A stretch of 21,266 bases of DNA from Sphaeroforma sirkka. Taxonomy: Eukaryota > Opisthokonta > Ichthyosporea > Ichthyophonida. Below, piece by piece: positions 1 through 13,591 of this stretch. Position numbers and translations under genes: made by a program. The stretch is taken from NCBI GenBank assembly GCA_001586965.3, contig LUCW03001016.1, positions 1 to 21,266 on the forward strand, given 5' to 3'. Position 1 is the stretch's first letter. Every line of letters begins with the position of its first letter. Below the pieces are notes generated by a model. The model saw nothing but the letters and a program-made list of their open reading frames with translations, was not told the DNA's origin and searched no databases.

Positions 1-1330
1 TCTATTTTTTGGGTTTCTGTTTTTTTGGCCATGCATGCATGATAGAGTGTAGGGAGTCATTCTATATTTTTTTAGGGTTTCTGTTTTTTTTGGCCATGTA
101 TGCCGCCGTTGTAGGGTCATTCTATATTTTTTAGGTTTCTGTTTTTTTTGGGCATGTATGCCGCCGTGGTAGGGTCATTCTATATTTTTAGGTTTCTTTT
201 TTTTGGCCTTTGAGATCATTCTATATTTTTAGTTTCCGCCATGCAACCATGTAGGAGTAGGCTCATTCTATATTTTTAGGTTTCTTTTTTTTGGCTATGT
301 ATGCCGCCGTGGTAGGGTCATTCTATATTTTTAGGTTTTCTGTTTTTGGCCATGTATGCCGCCGTGGTAGGGTCATTCTATATTTTTTAGGTTTCTGTTT
401 TTTTTGGCCATGTATGCCGCCGTGGTAGGATCATTCTATATTTTTAGGTTTCTACTTTTTTTTGGCCATGTATGCCAGATGTTTGTCATTCTCATTATAT
501 ATTTTTAGGTTTCTGTTTTTTTTGGCCATGTATGCCCCACCGTGGTAGGGTCATTCTATATTTTTTAGGTTTTGTTTTTTTTTGCCATGTATGCCGCCGT
601 CTTGGTAGGTTCTTCTATTTTTATAAGTTTTCTCATTCTATTTTTAGGTTTTTCTGTTTTTTTGGCCACCGTGGAGGGTCATTCTATATTTTTAGGTTTC
701 TTTTTTTGGCTTTGTATGCCGCCGTGGTAGGGTCATTCTATATATTTTAGGTTTCTGTTTTTTGGCCATGTATGCCGCCGTGGTGGATCATTCTATATTT
801 TTAGGGTTTTCTGTTTTTTGGCCATGTATATACCGTGGTAGGATCATTCTATTTTTTTTAGGTTTTCTTTTTTTTTGGCATGTATGCCGCCGTTGTAGGA
901 TCATTCTATATTTTTTAGGTTTCTGTTTTTTTGGCCATGTATGTATGCCGCCGTGGTAGGGTCATTCTATATTTTTTAGGTTTTCTTTTTTTTTTGGCCA
1001 TGTATGCCGCCGTGGTAGAGGTCATTCTATATTTTTTTAGGTTTCTGTTTTTTTGGCCATGTATGCCTCGTGGTAGGGTCATTCTATATTTTTAGGTTTC
1101 TTCTTTTTTTGGCCATGTATGTTGCTGATGTAGGGTCATTCTATATTTTTGGGTTTCTGTTTTTTTGGCCATTGTATACCGCCGTGGTAGGATCATTCTA
1201 TATTTTTAGGTTTCTGTTTTTTTGGCTATGTATGCCACCGTGGTAGGGATCATTCTATATTTTTGGGTTTCTGTTTTTTTTCTATGTATGCCGCCGTGGT
1301 AGGGTCATTCTATATTTTTAGGGTTTCTGT
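1..1330 (+). repeat. Irregular left part of the satellite
   Basis: Units here are less uniform than further right. Several lack the ccgccg block or are truncated, for example around 205-265 (a short unit followed by ccgccatgcaaccatgtagg), 465-500, 600-665 and 825-850. Repeats with substituted cores such as gttgctgatg (1129-1138) also occur. Similar broken units are scattered at about 2005-2030, 3660-3800, 6490-6540, 7335-7380, 7960-8000 and 8690-8750, but become rare after 9,000. This is the normal look of satellite DNA that has escaped homogenisation. I see no inserted foreign sequence in these units. Confidence 0.7.
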
Positions 1331-4300
1331 TTTTTGCTATGTATGCCCGCCGTGGTAGAGGTCATTCTATATTTTTTAGGTTTCTGTTTTTTTGGCCATG
1401 TATGCCGCCGTGGTAGGGTCATTCTATATTTTTTTCTGTTTTTTTTTTTGGCTTTGTATGCCGCCGTGGTAGGGTCATTCTATATTTTAGGGTTTCTGTT
1501 TTTTGGCCATGTATGCCGCCGTTGTAGGGTCATTCTATATTTTTAGGTTTCTGTTTTTTTTTGGCCATGTATGCCGCCGTTGTAGGGATCATTCTATATT
1601 TTTAGGTTTCTTTTTTTGGCCATGTATGCCGCCGTTGTAGGGTCATTCTATATTTTTTAGGTTTTCTGTTTTTTGGCCATGTATGCCGCCGTGGTAGGGT
1701 CATTCTATATTTTTAGGTTTCTGTTTTTTTGGCTATGTATGCCGCCGTGGTAGGATCATTCTATATTTTTAGGTTTCTGTTTTTTTGGCCATGTATGCCG
1801 CCGTTGGTAGAGGTCATTCTATATTTTTAGGTTTCTGTTTTTTTTTGGCCATGTATGCCGCCGTGGTAGGGTCATTCTATATTTTTTAGGTTTTCTGTTT
1901 TTTTGGCCATGTATGCCGCCGTGGTAGGGTCATTCTATATTTTTAGGTTTTCTGTTTTTTGGCCATGTATGCCGCCGTTGTAGGGTCATTCTATATATTT
2001 TTAGGTTGAGATCATGTATCTATGTAGGGTCATTCTATATTTTTAGGTTTCTGTTTTTTTTGGCTATGTATGCCGCCGTGGTAGGGTCATTCTATATTTT
2101 TTAGGTTTCTGTTTTGGCCATTATGTATGCCGCCGTGGTAGGGTCATTCTATATTTTTAGGGTTTTGTTTTTTTGGCTTTGTATGCCGCCGTGGTAGGGT
2201 CATTCTATATTTTTAGGGTTTCCTTTTTTTTTATTATTTGGTAGGTCATTCTATATTTTTAGGTTTTCTTTTTTTGGCCATGTATGCCGCCGTGGTAGGG
2301 TCATTCTATATTTTTTAGGGTTTCTTTTTTTTTGGCCATGTATGCCGCCGTTGTAGGGTCATTCTATATTTTTTAGGTTTCTTTTTTTTTTGGCCATGTA
2401 TGCCGCCGTGGTAGGGTCATTCTATATTTTTTTAGGGTTTCTTTTTTTTGGCTTTGTATGCCGCCGTTGTAGGGTCATTCTATATTTTAGGTTTCTGTTT
2501 TTTTTGGCCATGTATGCCGCCGTGGTAGGGTCATTCTATATTTTAGGTTTTCTTTTTTTTGGCCATGTATGCCGCCGTTGTAGGGTCATTTATATTTTTT
2601 AGGTTTTCTGTTTTTTTACCATGTATGTACGTTAGGATCATTCTATTTTTAGGTTTCTTTTTTTTGGCCATGTATGCCGCCGTGGTAGGGTCATTCTATA
2701 TTTTTAGGTTTCTTTTTTTTTGGCCATGTATGCCGCCGTGGTAGGGTCATTCTATATTTTTTAGGTTTCTTTTTTTTTTGGCCATGTATGCCGCCGTGGT
2801 AGGGTCATTCTATATTTTTTTTAGGTTTCTGTTTTTTTTTTGGCCATGTATGCCGCCGTGTGTGTAGTAGGTCATTCTATATTTTTTAGGTTTTCTGTTT
2901 TTTTGGCCATGTATGCCGCCGTGGTAGGGTCATTCTATATTTTTAGGTTTCTGTTTTTTTTTGGCCATGTATGCCGCCGTTGTAGGGTCATTCTATATTT
3001 TTTAGGTTTCTGTTTTTTTTGGCCATGTATGCCGCCGTGGTAGGATCATTCTATATTTTTAGGTTTCTTTTTTTTGGCTTTGTATGCCGCCGTTGTAGGG
3101 TCATTCTATATTTTTTTATTTTAGGTTTTTTTTTGGCTTCATGTTGTAGGGTCATTCTATATTTTTTAGGTTTCTGTTTTTTGGCCATGTATGCCGCCGT
3201 GGTAGGGTCATTCTATATTTTTAGGTTTCTGTTTTTTTGGCCATGTATGCCGCCGTGGTAGGGTCATTCCTATATTTTTAGGTTTCTGTTTTTTTGGCCA
3301 TGTATGCCGCCGTGGTAGGGTCATTCTATATTTTTAGGTTTCTTTTTTTTTTTACATGTATGTTTTAGGGTCATTCTATATTTTTTAGGTTTCTGTTTTT
3401 TTTTGGCCATGTATGCCGCCGTGGTAGGGTCATTCTATATTTTTAGGTTTCTTTTTTTTTTGGCCATGTATGCCGCCGTTGTAGGTCATTCTATATTTTT
3501 AGGTTTCTGTTTTTTTTGGCCATGTATGCCGCCGTGGTAGGGTCATTCTATATTTTTTAGGTTTCTGTTTTTTTGGCCATGTATGCCGCCGTGGTAGGGT
3601 CATTCTATATTTTAGGGTTTTCTCTTTTTTTGGCCATGTATGCCGCCGTGGTAGGGTCATTCTATATTTTTAGGTTTTTCTGTAGGGTCATTCTATTTTT
3701 TTTCTTTTTTTGGCCATGTATGCCGCCGTGGTAGGGTCATTCTATATTTTTTAGGGTTTTTTCTGTTTTTTTAGGCTCATGTATATATTTTTAGGGTTTC
3801 TATTGCCGCCGTGGTAGAGGTCATTCTATATTTTTTAGGTTTCTGTTTTTTTTTGGCCATGTATGCCGCCGTGGTAGGATCATTCTATATTTTTTAGGTT
3901 TCTTTTTTTTTGGCTATGTATGCCGCCGTGGTAGGGTCATTCTATATTTTTTAGGTTTCTGTTTTTTTTTGGCCATGTATGCCGCCGTGGTAGGGTCATT
4001 CTATATTTTTTTAGGTTTTTTTTTTTTGGCCATGTGTATGCCGCCGTGGTAGGGTCATTCTATATTTTTAGGTTTCTGTTTTTTTTGGCCATGTATGCCG
4101 CCGTTGTAGAGGTCATTCTATATTTTTAGGTTTCTGTTTTTTTGGCCATGTATGCCGCCGTGGTAGGGTCATTCTATATTTTTTAGGGTTTCTTTTTTTT
4201 TTTTGGCCATGTATGCCGCCGTGGTGTAGGGTCATTCTATATTTTTAGGTTTTCTTTTTTTTTTATGCCGCCGTTGTAGGGTCATTCTATATATTTTTAG

Positions 4301-7300
4301 GTGTTTTTTTTGGCCATGTATTGCCGTGGTAGGGTCATTCTATATTTTTAGGTTTCTGTTTTTTTTGGCCATGTATGCCGCCGTGTTGTAGGGTCATTCT
4401 ATATTTTAGGTTTCTGTTTTTTTGGGCCATGTATGCCGCCGTGGTAGGGTCATTCTATATTTTTAGGTTTCTGTTTTTTAGGTTTCTTTTTTTTTGTATG
4501 CCGCCGTGGTAGGGTCATTTCTATATTTTTAGGTTTTTTTGGCCATGTATGCCGGTTGTAGGGTCATTCTATATTTTTAGGTTTCTGTTTTTTTTTGGCC
4601 ATGTATGCCGCCGTGGTAGGGTCATTCTATATTTTTAGGTTTCTGTTTTTTTTTTGGCCATGTATGCCGCCGTGGTAGGGTCATTCTATATTTTTTAGGT
4701 TTCTGTTTTTTTGGCCATGTATGCCGCCGTTGTAGGGTCATTCTATATTTTTAGGTTTTCTGTTTTTTGGCCATGTATGCCGCCGTGGTAGGGTCATTCT
4801 ATATTTTTTAGGTTTTTCTTTTTTTGGCCATGTATGCCGCCGTTGTAGGGTCATTCTATATTTTTAGGTTTCTGTTTTGCCATGTATGCCGCCGTTGTAG
4901 GGTCATTCTATATTTTTAGGTTTCTGTTTTTTTTGGCCATGTATGCCGCCGTTGTAGGGTCATTCCATATTTTTAGGTTTCTTTTTTTTTGGCCATGTAT
5001 GCCGTGGTAGGGTCATTCTATATTTTTAGGTTTCTGTTTTTTTAATGCATGTATGCCGCCGTTGTAGGGTCATTCTATATTTTTAGGTTTTCTTTTTTTG
5101 GCCATGTATGCCGCCGTGGTAGGGTCATTCTATATTTTAGGGTTTTCTTTTTTTTTTGGCCATGTATGCCGCCGTAGGGTCATTCTATATTTTTTAGGTT
5201 TCTGTTTTTTTTCATGTATCTATATTCTATATTTTAGGTTTTCTGTTTTTTGGCCATGTATGCCGCCGTGGTAGGGTCATTCTATATTTTTTAGGTTTCT
5301 TTTTTTTTGGTATGTATGCCGCCGTGGTAGGGTCATTCTATATTTTTAGGTTTTCTTTTTTTTTTGGCCATGTATGCCGCCGTTGTAGGGTCATTCTATA
5401 TTTTTTAGGTTTTCTTTTTTTTTGGCTTTGTATGCCGCCGTTGTAGGGTCATTCTATATTTTTAGGTTTCTGTTTTTTTGGCCATGTATGCCGCCGTGGT
5501 AGGGTCATTCTATATTTTTTAGGTTTCTGTTTTTTTGGCCATGTATGCCGCCGTGGTAGAGATCATTCTATATTTTTAGGTTTTTTTTTTTTTGGCCATG
5601 TATGCCGCCGTGGTAGGGTCATTCTATTTTTTTAGGTTTCTGTTTTTTTGGCCATGTATGCCGCCGTGGTAGGGTCATCATTATATTTTTTAGGTTTTCT
5701 TTTTTTTTGGCCATGTATGCCGCCGTGGTAGGGTCATTCTATATTTTTAGGTTTTTTTTTTTTGGCCATGTATGCCGCCGTTGTAGGGTCATTCTATATT
5801 TTTAGGGTTTCTGTTTTTTTTGGCCATGTATGCCGTCATGGTAGGGTCATTCTATATTTTTAGGTTTCTGTTTTTTTTGGCCATGTATGCCGCCGTGGTA
5901 GGGTCATTCTATATTTTTAGGTTTCTGTTTTTTGGCCATGTATGCCGCCGTTGTAGGGTCATTCTATATTTTTAGGTTTCTGTTTTTTTTGGCCATGTAT
6001 GCCGCCGTGGTTAGGTCATTCTATATTTTTAGGTTTTTTTTTTTTGGCTATGTATGCCGCCGTGGTAGTAGGTCATTCTATATTTTTAGGTTTCTGTTTT
6101 TTTGGCCATGTATGCCGCCGTGGTAGGGTCATTCTATATTTTTTAGGTTTCTGTTTTTTTTGGCCATGTATGCCGCCGTGGTAGGGTCATTCTATATTTT
6201 AGGTTTCTCTTTTTTTTTGGCCATGTATGCCGCCGTGGTAGGGTCATTCTATATATTTTTTTAGGTTTCTGTTTTTTTTGGCCATGTATGCCGCCGTGGT
6301 AGGGTCATTCTATATTTTTAGGTTTTTGTTTTTTGGCTATGTATGCCGCCGTGGTAGGGTCATTCTATATTTTTTAGGTTTCTGTTTTTTTTTTTGTATG
6401 CCGCCGTTGTAGGTCATTCTATATTTTTTTAGGTTTCTGTTTTTTTGGCCATGTATGCCGCCGTTGTAGGGTCATTCTATATTTTTAGGTTTTCTGTTTT
6501 TGGCCATCATTCGTGGTATCATTCTCATATATTTTTAGGTTTCTGTTTTTTGGCCATGTATGCCGCCGTGGTAGGGTCATTCTATATTTTTAGGTTTCTG
6601 TTTTTTTTGGCCATGTATGCCGCCGTGGTAGGGTCATTCTATATTTTTAGGTTTCTGTTTTTTTGGCTTTGTATGCCGCCGTTGTAGGGTCATTCTATAT
6701 TTTTAGGTTTCTGTTTTTTGGCCATGTATGCCGCCGTGGTAGGGTCATTCTATATTTTTAGGTTTCTGTTTTTTGGCCATGTATGCCGCCGTGGTAGGGT
6801 CATCTATATATTTTTAGGTTTCTGTTTGCCATGTATGCCGCCGTAGTAGGGTCATTCTATATTTTAGGTTTTCTTTTTTTTTGGCCATGTATGCCGCCGT
6901 TGTAGGGTCATTCTATATTTTTTAGGTTTCTGTTTGTTTTTTTGGCCATGTATGCCGCCGTGGTAGGGTCATTCTATATTTTTAGGTTTCTTTTTTTTGG
7001 CCATGTATGCCACCGTTGTTCATTCTATATTTTTAGGTTTTCTTTTTTGGCCATGTATGCCGCCGTGGTAGGGTCATTCTATATTTTAGGTTTTCTGTTT
7101 TTTTTTGGCCATGTATGCCGCCGTTGTAGGGTCATTCTATATTTTTTTAGGTTTCTTTTTTTGGCCATGTATGCCGCCGTTGTAGGGTCATTCTATATTT
7201 TTTAGGTTTCTGTTTTTTTTTTCCATGTATGCCGCCGTGGTAGGGTCATTCTATATTTTTTAGGTTTCTTTTTTTTTGGCCATGTATGCCGCCGTGGTAG

Positions 7301-9117
7301 GGTCATTCTATATTTTTAGGTTTTCTTTTTGGCCATGTATTGGTTGGTCATTCCATATTTTTAGGTTTTCTTTTTTTATGTATGCCGCCGTTGTAGGGTC
7401 ATTCTATATTTTTAGGTTTCTGTTTTTTTTGGCCATGTATGCCGCCGTGGTAGGGTCATTCTATATTTTTTAGGTTTCTTTTTTTGGCTTTGTATGTATG
7501 CCGCCGTTGTAGGTCCATTCTATATTTTTAGGTTTTTCTTTTTTTTTTCTATGTATGTTGGTAGTAGGTCATTCTATATTTTTTAGGTTTCTTTTTTTGG
7601 CCATGTATGCCGCCGTGGTAGGGTCATTCTATATTTTTAGGTTTCTGTTTTTTGGCCATGTATGCCGCCGTTGTAGGGTCATTCTATATTTTTAGGTTTC
7701 TTTTTTTTGGCCATGTATGCCGCCGTTATCATTCTATATTTTTAGGTTTCTGTTTTTTTTACCATGTATGCCGCTGCGTGGTAGGGTCATTCTATATTTT
7801 TAGGTTTCTGTTTTTTTGGCTTTGTATGCCACCGTCGTAGGCTCATTCTATATTTTTAGGTTTCTGTTTTTTGGCTATGTATGCCGCCGTGGTAGGGTCA
7901 TTCTATATTTTTAGGTTTCTGTTTTTTTGGCTATGTATGCCGCCGTGGTAGGGTCCTATATTTTAGGTTTTTTGTTTTTTTGGCCGTGGTAGTAGGGTCA
8001 TTCTATATTTTTTAGGTTTCTCTTTTTTTTTTGGCTTTGTATGCCGCCGTGGTAGGTCATTCTATATTTTTAGGTTTCTGTTTTTTTGGCCATGTATGCC
8101 GCCGTGGTAGGGTCATTCTATATATTTTAGGTTTCTGTTTTTTTGGCCATGCCGTGTTAGGGTCATTCTATATTTTTAGGTTTCTGTTTTTTTTGGCCAT
8201 GTATGCCGCCGTGGTAGGGTCATTCTATATTTTAGGGTTTCTTTTTTTTGGCCATGTATGCCACCGTGGTAGGCTCATTCTATATTTTTAGGTTTCTGTT
8301 TTTTGGCCATGTATGCCGCCGTTGTAGGGTCATTCTATATTTTTAGGTTTCTGTTTTTTGGCCATGTATGCCGCCGTTGTAGGGTCATTCTATATATTTT
8401 TTAGGTTTCTTTTTTTTTGGCCATGTATGCCACCGTGGTAGGGTCATCTATATTTTTAGGTTTCTGTTTTTTTTGGCCATGTATGCCGCCGTGGTAGGGT
8501 CATTCTATATTTTTTAGGTTTCTGTTTTTTTTTTTTGTATGCCGCCGTTGTAGGGATCATTCTATATTTTTAGGTTTCTGTTTTTTTGGCCATGTATGCC
8601 GCCGTGGTAGTAGGTCATTCTATATTTTTTAGGTTTCTTTTTTTTGGCCATGTATGCCGCCGTGGTAGGGTCATTCTATATTTTTATTTTTTTTGGCTTT
8701 TATATGCCGCCGTTCTGTCATTCTATATTTTTAGGTTTCTATGCCGCCGTGGTAGGGTCATTCTATATTTTTAGGGTTTCTGTTTTTTGGCCATGTATGC
8801 CGCCGTTGTAGGGTCATTCTATATTTTTTTTTTCTTTTTTTTGGCCATGTATGCCGCCGTGGTAGGGTCATTCTATATTTTAGGTTTCTTTTTTTTTGGC
8901 TTTGTATGCCGCCGTTGTAGGGTCATTCTATATTTTTAGGTTTCTGTTTTTTGGCCATGTATGCCGCCGTTGTAGGGTCATTCTATATTTTTAGGTTTCT
9001 TTTTTTTGGCTTTGTATGCCGCCGCCGTTGTAGGGTCATTCTATATTTTTAGGTTTCTGTTTTTGGCCATGTATGCCGCCGTGGTAGGGTCATTCTATAT
9101 TTTTAGGTTTCTGATTT

Positions 9118-9331
9118 TTGGCCATGTATGCCGCCGTTGTAGGGTCATTCTATATTTTTAGGTTTCTGTTTTTTTTTGGCCATGTATGCCGCCGTGGTAG
9201 GGTCATTCTATATTTTTTAGGTTTCTGTTTTTTTGGCCATGTATGCCGCCGTTGTAGGGTCATTCTATATTTTTTAGGGTTTCTGTTTTTTTGGCCATGT
9301 ATGCCGCCGTGGTAGGGTCATTCTATACTTT
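9118..9331 (+). repeat. Four-unit satellite block duplicated at 13076-13288
   Basis: Four consecutive units here match the block at 13,076-13,288 almost base for base. The match includes the order of GTTG, GTGG, GTTG, GTGG variants and the lengths of most T tracts, including a T9 tract in the first unit. The visible differences are one extra G (aggg against agg) and one T-to-C change in tatac. Copies spaced about 3.96 kb apart that share such detail point to duplication of multi-unit blocks, by unequal exchange or rolling-circle re-insertion, rather than independent unit-by-unit drift. Confidence 0.65.
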
Positions 9332-12300
9332 TAGGTTTCTTTTTTTGGCCATGTATGCCGCCGTTGTAGGGTCATTCTATATTTTTTAGGTTTTTTGTTT
9401 TTTGGCTTTCATGTATGCCGCCGTTGTAGGTCATTCTATATTTTAGGTTTCTGTTTTTTTTTGTCCATGTATGCCGCCGTGGTAGGGTCATTCTATATTT
9501 TTAGGTTTCTTTTTTTTTGGCTTTGTATGCCGCCGTGGTAGGGTCATCTCTATATTTTTAGGTTTCTGTTTTTTACTCATGTATGCCGCCGTGGTAGGGT
9601 CATTCTATATTTTAGGTTTCTGTCTTTTTTGGCCATGTATGCCGCCGTGGTAGGGTCATTCTATTTTTTTAGGTTTCTGATTTTTTGGCCATGTATGCCG
9701 CCGTTGTAGGGTCATTCTATATTTTTTAGGTTTCTTTTTTTTTGGCCATGTATGCCGCCGTGGTAGGGTCATTCTATATTTTTAGGTTTCTGTTTTTTTT
9801 TGGCTTTGTATGCCGCCGTTGTAGGGACCATTCTATATTTTTAGGTTTCTGTTTTTTTGGCCATGTATGTATGCCGCCGTGGTAGGGTCATTCTATATTT
9901 TAGGTTTCTTTTTTTTTGGCTTTGTATGCCGCCGTTGTAGGGTCATTCTATATTTTAGGTTTCTGTTTTTTTTGGCCATGTATGCCGCCGTGGTAGGGTC
10001 ATTCTATATATTTTTAGGTTTTCTTTTTTTGGCCATGTATGCCGCCGTTGTAGGGTCATTCTATATTTTTTAGGTTTTTCTTTTTTTTGGCCATGTATGC
10101 CGCCGTGGTAGAGGTCATTCTATATTTTTAGGTTTCTGATTTTTTGGCCATGTATGCCGCCGTTGTAGGGTCATTCTATATTTTAGGTTTCTGTTTTTTT
10201 GGCCATGTATGCCGCCGTGGTAGGGTCATTCTATATTTTTAGGTTTCTGTTTTTTTTGTATGCCGCCGTTGTAGGGTCATTCTATATTTTTTAGGTTTCT
10301 GTTTTTTTGGCCATGTATGCCGCCGTGGTAGGGTCATTCTATATTTTTAGGTTTCTGATTTTTTTTGGCCATGTATGCCGTGTGGTAGGGTCATTCTATA
10401 TTTTTAGGTTTTTGTTTTTTTTGGCCATGTATGCCGCCGTTGTAGGGTCATTCTATATTTTTTAGGTTTCTGTTTTTTGGCCATGTATGCCGCCGTGGTA
10501 GGGTCATTCTATATTTTAGGTTTCTGTTTTTTTGGCCATGTATGCCGCCGTGGTAGGGTCATTCTATATTTTTAGGTTTCTGTTTTTTTGGCCATGTATG
10601 CCGCCGTTGTAGGGTCATTCTATATTTTTAGGTTTCTGTTTTTTGGCCATGTATGCCGCCGTGGTAGGGTCATTCTATATTTTTAGGTTTCTTTTTTTTG
10701 GCTTTGTATGCCGCCGTTGTAGGGTCATTCTATATTTTTAGGTTTCTGTTTCTTGGCCATGTATGCCGCCGTGGTAGGGTCATTCTATATTTTTAGGTTT
10801 CTGTTTTTAGGCCATGTATGCCACCGTGGTAGGCTCATTCTATATTTTTAGGTTTCTGTTTTTGGTCATGTATGCCGCCGTGGTAGGGTCATTCTATATT
10901 TTTTTAGGTTTCTTTTTTTTGGCCATGTATGCCGCCGTTGTAGGGTCATTCTATATTTTAGGTTTCTGTTTTTTTTTGGCCATGTATGCCGCCGTTGTAG
11001 GGTCATTCTATATTTTTTAGGTTTCTGTTTTTTTGGCCATGTATGCCGCCGTGGTAGGGTCATTCTATATTTTTAGGTTTTTTTTTTTTTTTACTTTGTA
11101 TGCCGCCAGTTGTAGGGTCATTCTATATTTTTAGGTTTCTCTTTTTTTTGGTCATGTATGCCGCCGTGGTAGGGTCATTCTATATTTTTAGGTTTTCTTT
11201 TTTTTGGCCATGTATGCCGCCGTTGTAGGGTCATTCTATATTTTTAGGTTTTCTTTTTTTTGGCCATGTATGCCGCCGTGGTAGGGTCATTCTATATTTT
11301 TTAGGTTTCTGTTTTTTTTGGCCATGTATGCCGCCGTGGTAGGGTCATTCTATATTTTTTTAGGTTTCTGATTTTTTTTGGCCATGTATGCCGCCGTTGT
11401 AGGGTCATTCTATATTTTAGGTTTCTGTTTTTTGGCCATGTATGCCGCCGTGGTAGGGTCATTCTATATTTTTTAGGTTTCTGTTTTTTTGGCCATGTAT
11501 GCCGCCGTTGTAGGGTCATTCTATATTTTTAGGTTTCTGATTTTTTTGGCCATGTATGCCGCCGTTGTAGGGTCATTCTATATTTTTAGGTTTCTGTTTT
11601 TTTTGGCCATGTATGCCGCCGTGGTAGGGTCATTCTATATTTTTTAGGTTTTCTGTTTTTTTGGCCATGTATGCCGCCGTTGTAGGGTCATTCTATATAT
11701 TTTAGGTTTCTGTTTTTTTGGCCATGTATGCCGCCGTGGTAGGGTCATTCTATATTTTTAGGTTTCTTTTTTTTTTGGCCATGTATGCCGCCGTGGTAGG
11801 GTCATTCTATATTTTTAGGTTTCTGTTTTTTGGCCATGTATGCCGCCGTTGTAGGGTCATTCTATATTTTTTAGGTTTCTGATTTTTGGCCATGTATGCC
11901 GCCGTGGTAGGGTCATTCTATATTTTAGGTTTCTGTTTTTTGGCCATGTATGCCGCCGTGGTAGGGTCATTCTATATTTTTTAGGTTTCTTTTTTTTTTT
12001 GGCTTTGTATGCCGCCGTTGTAGGGTCATCATTCTATTTTTTTAGGTTTCTGTTTTTTTTTGGTCATGTATGCCGCCGTGGTAGGGTCATTCTATATTTT
12101 TAGGTTTTTTTTTTTTTTTTGGCCGCCGTTGTAGGGTCATTCTATATTTTTAGGTTTCTGTTTCTTGGCCATGTATGCCGCCGTGGTAGAGACCATTATA
12201 TTTTTTTAGGTTTTCTGTTTTTTAAGGCCATGTATGCCACCGTGGTAGGTCTCATTCTATATTTTTTAGGTTTCTGTTTTTTTGGTCATCTATGCCGCCG

Positions 12301-13075
12301 TGGTAGGGTCATTCTATATTTTTTAGGTTTCTGTTTTTTTTGGCCATGTATGCCGCCGTTGTAGGGTCATTCTATATTTTTTAGGTTTTCTGTTTTTTTG
12401 GCCATGTATGCCGCCGTGGTAGGGTCATTCTATATTTTAGGTTTTCTTTTTTTTGGCCATGTATGCCGCCGTTGTAGGGTCATTCTATATTTTTAGGTTT
12501 CTGTTTTTTTGGCCATGTATGCCGCCGTGGTAGGGTCATTCTATATTTTTTAGGTTTCTGATTTTTTTGGCCATGTATGCCGCCGTTGTAGGGTCATTCT
12601 ATATTTTAGGTTTCTGTTTTTTTTTTGTCCATGTATGCCGCCGTGGTAGGGTCATTCTATATTTTTTAGGTTTCTGTTTTTTGGCCATGTATGCCGCCGT
12701 GGTAGGGTCATTCTATATTTTTAGGTTTCTGTTTTTTTTGGCCATGTATGCCGCCGTTGTAGGGTCATTCTATATTTTTTAGGTTTCTGTTTTTTGGCCA
12801 TGTATGCCGCCGTGGTAGGGTCATTCTATATTTTAGGTTTCTGTTTTTTGGCCATGTATGCCGCCGTTGTAGGGTCATTCTATATTTTTAGGTTTTCTGT
12901 TTTTTTTGGCCATGTATGCCGCCGTTGTAGGGTCATTCTATATTTTTAGGTTTCTGTTTTTTTGGCCATGTATGCCGCCGTTGTAGTAGGTCATTCTATA
13001 TTTTTTAGGTTTCTCTTTTTTTGGCCATGTATGCCGCCGTGGTAGGGTCATTCTATATTTTTAGGTTTCTGTTTT

Positions 13076-13288
13076 TTGGCCATGTATGCCGCCGTTGTAG
13101 GGTCATTCTATATTTTTAGGTTTCTGTTTTTTTTTGGCCATGTATGCCGCCGTGGTAGGGTCATTCTATATTTTTTAGGTTTCTGTTTTTTTGGCCATGT
13201 ATGCCGCCGTTGTAGGGTCATTCTATATTTTTTAGGTTTCTGTTTTTTTGGCCATGTATGCCGCCGTGGTAGGGTCATTCTATATTTT
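13076..13288 (+). repeat. Second copy of the four-unit satellite block
   Basis: This is the partner of 9,118-9,331, with the same sequence of GTTG/GTGG variants and nearly all the same T-tract lengths. It lies in the most homogeneous part of the array, only about 350 bp from the palindromic junction at 13,641. The shared homopolymer lengths suggest that much of the length variation between units is inherited and not read noise. Confidence 0.65.
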
Positions 13289-13591
13289 TAGGTTTCTCTT
13301 TTTTTGGCCATGTATGCCGCCGTTGTAGGGTCATTCTATATTTTAGGTTTCTTTTTTTTGGCCATGTATGCCGCCGTGGTAGGGTCATTCTATATTTTAG
13401 GGTTTCTGTTTTTTTGGCCATGTATGCCGCCGTTGTAGGGTCATTCTATATTTTTTAGGTTTCTGTTTTTTGGCCATGTATGCCGCCGTTGTAGGGTCAT
13501 TCTATATTTTAGGTTTCTTTTTTTTGGCCATGTATGCCGCCGTGGTAGGGTCATTCTATATTTTTTAGGTTTCTGTTTTTTTTGGCCATGT

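Noticed and set aside
10866..11519. Minus-strand open frames encoding MTLQRRHTWPKKQKPKKYR repeats
   Set aside because: Same satellite read on the other strand; a basic repeat protein is an artefact of the tandem unit.
472..13291. Many open frames of 60-90 codons encoding runs like MYAAVVGSFYIFRFLFF, some resembling repeated membrane segments
   Set aside because: They are translations of the satellite in cycling frames; the unit is mostly not a multiple of three and stops fall only at fixed unit positions. No start context or non-repeat sequence supports a gene.
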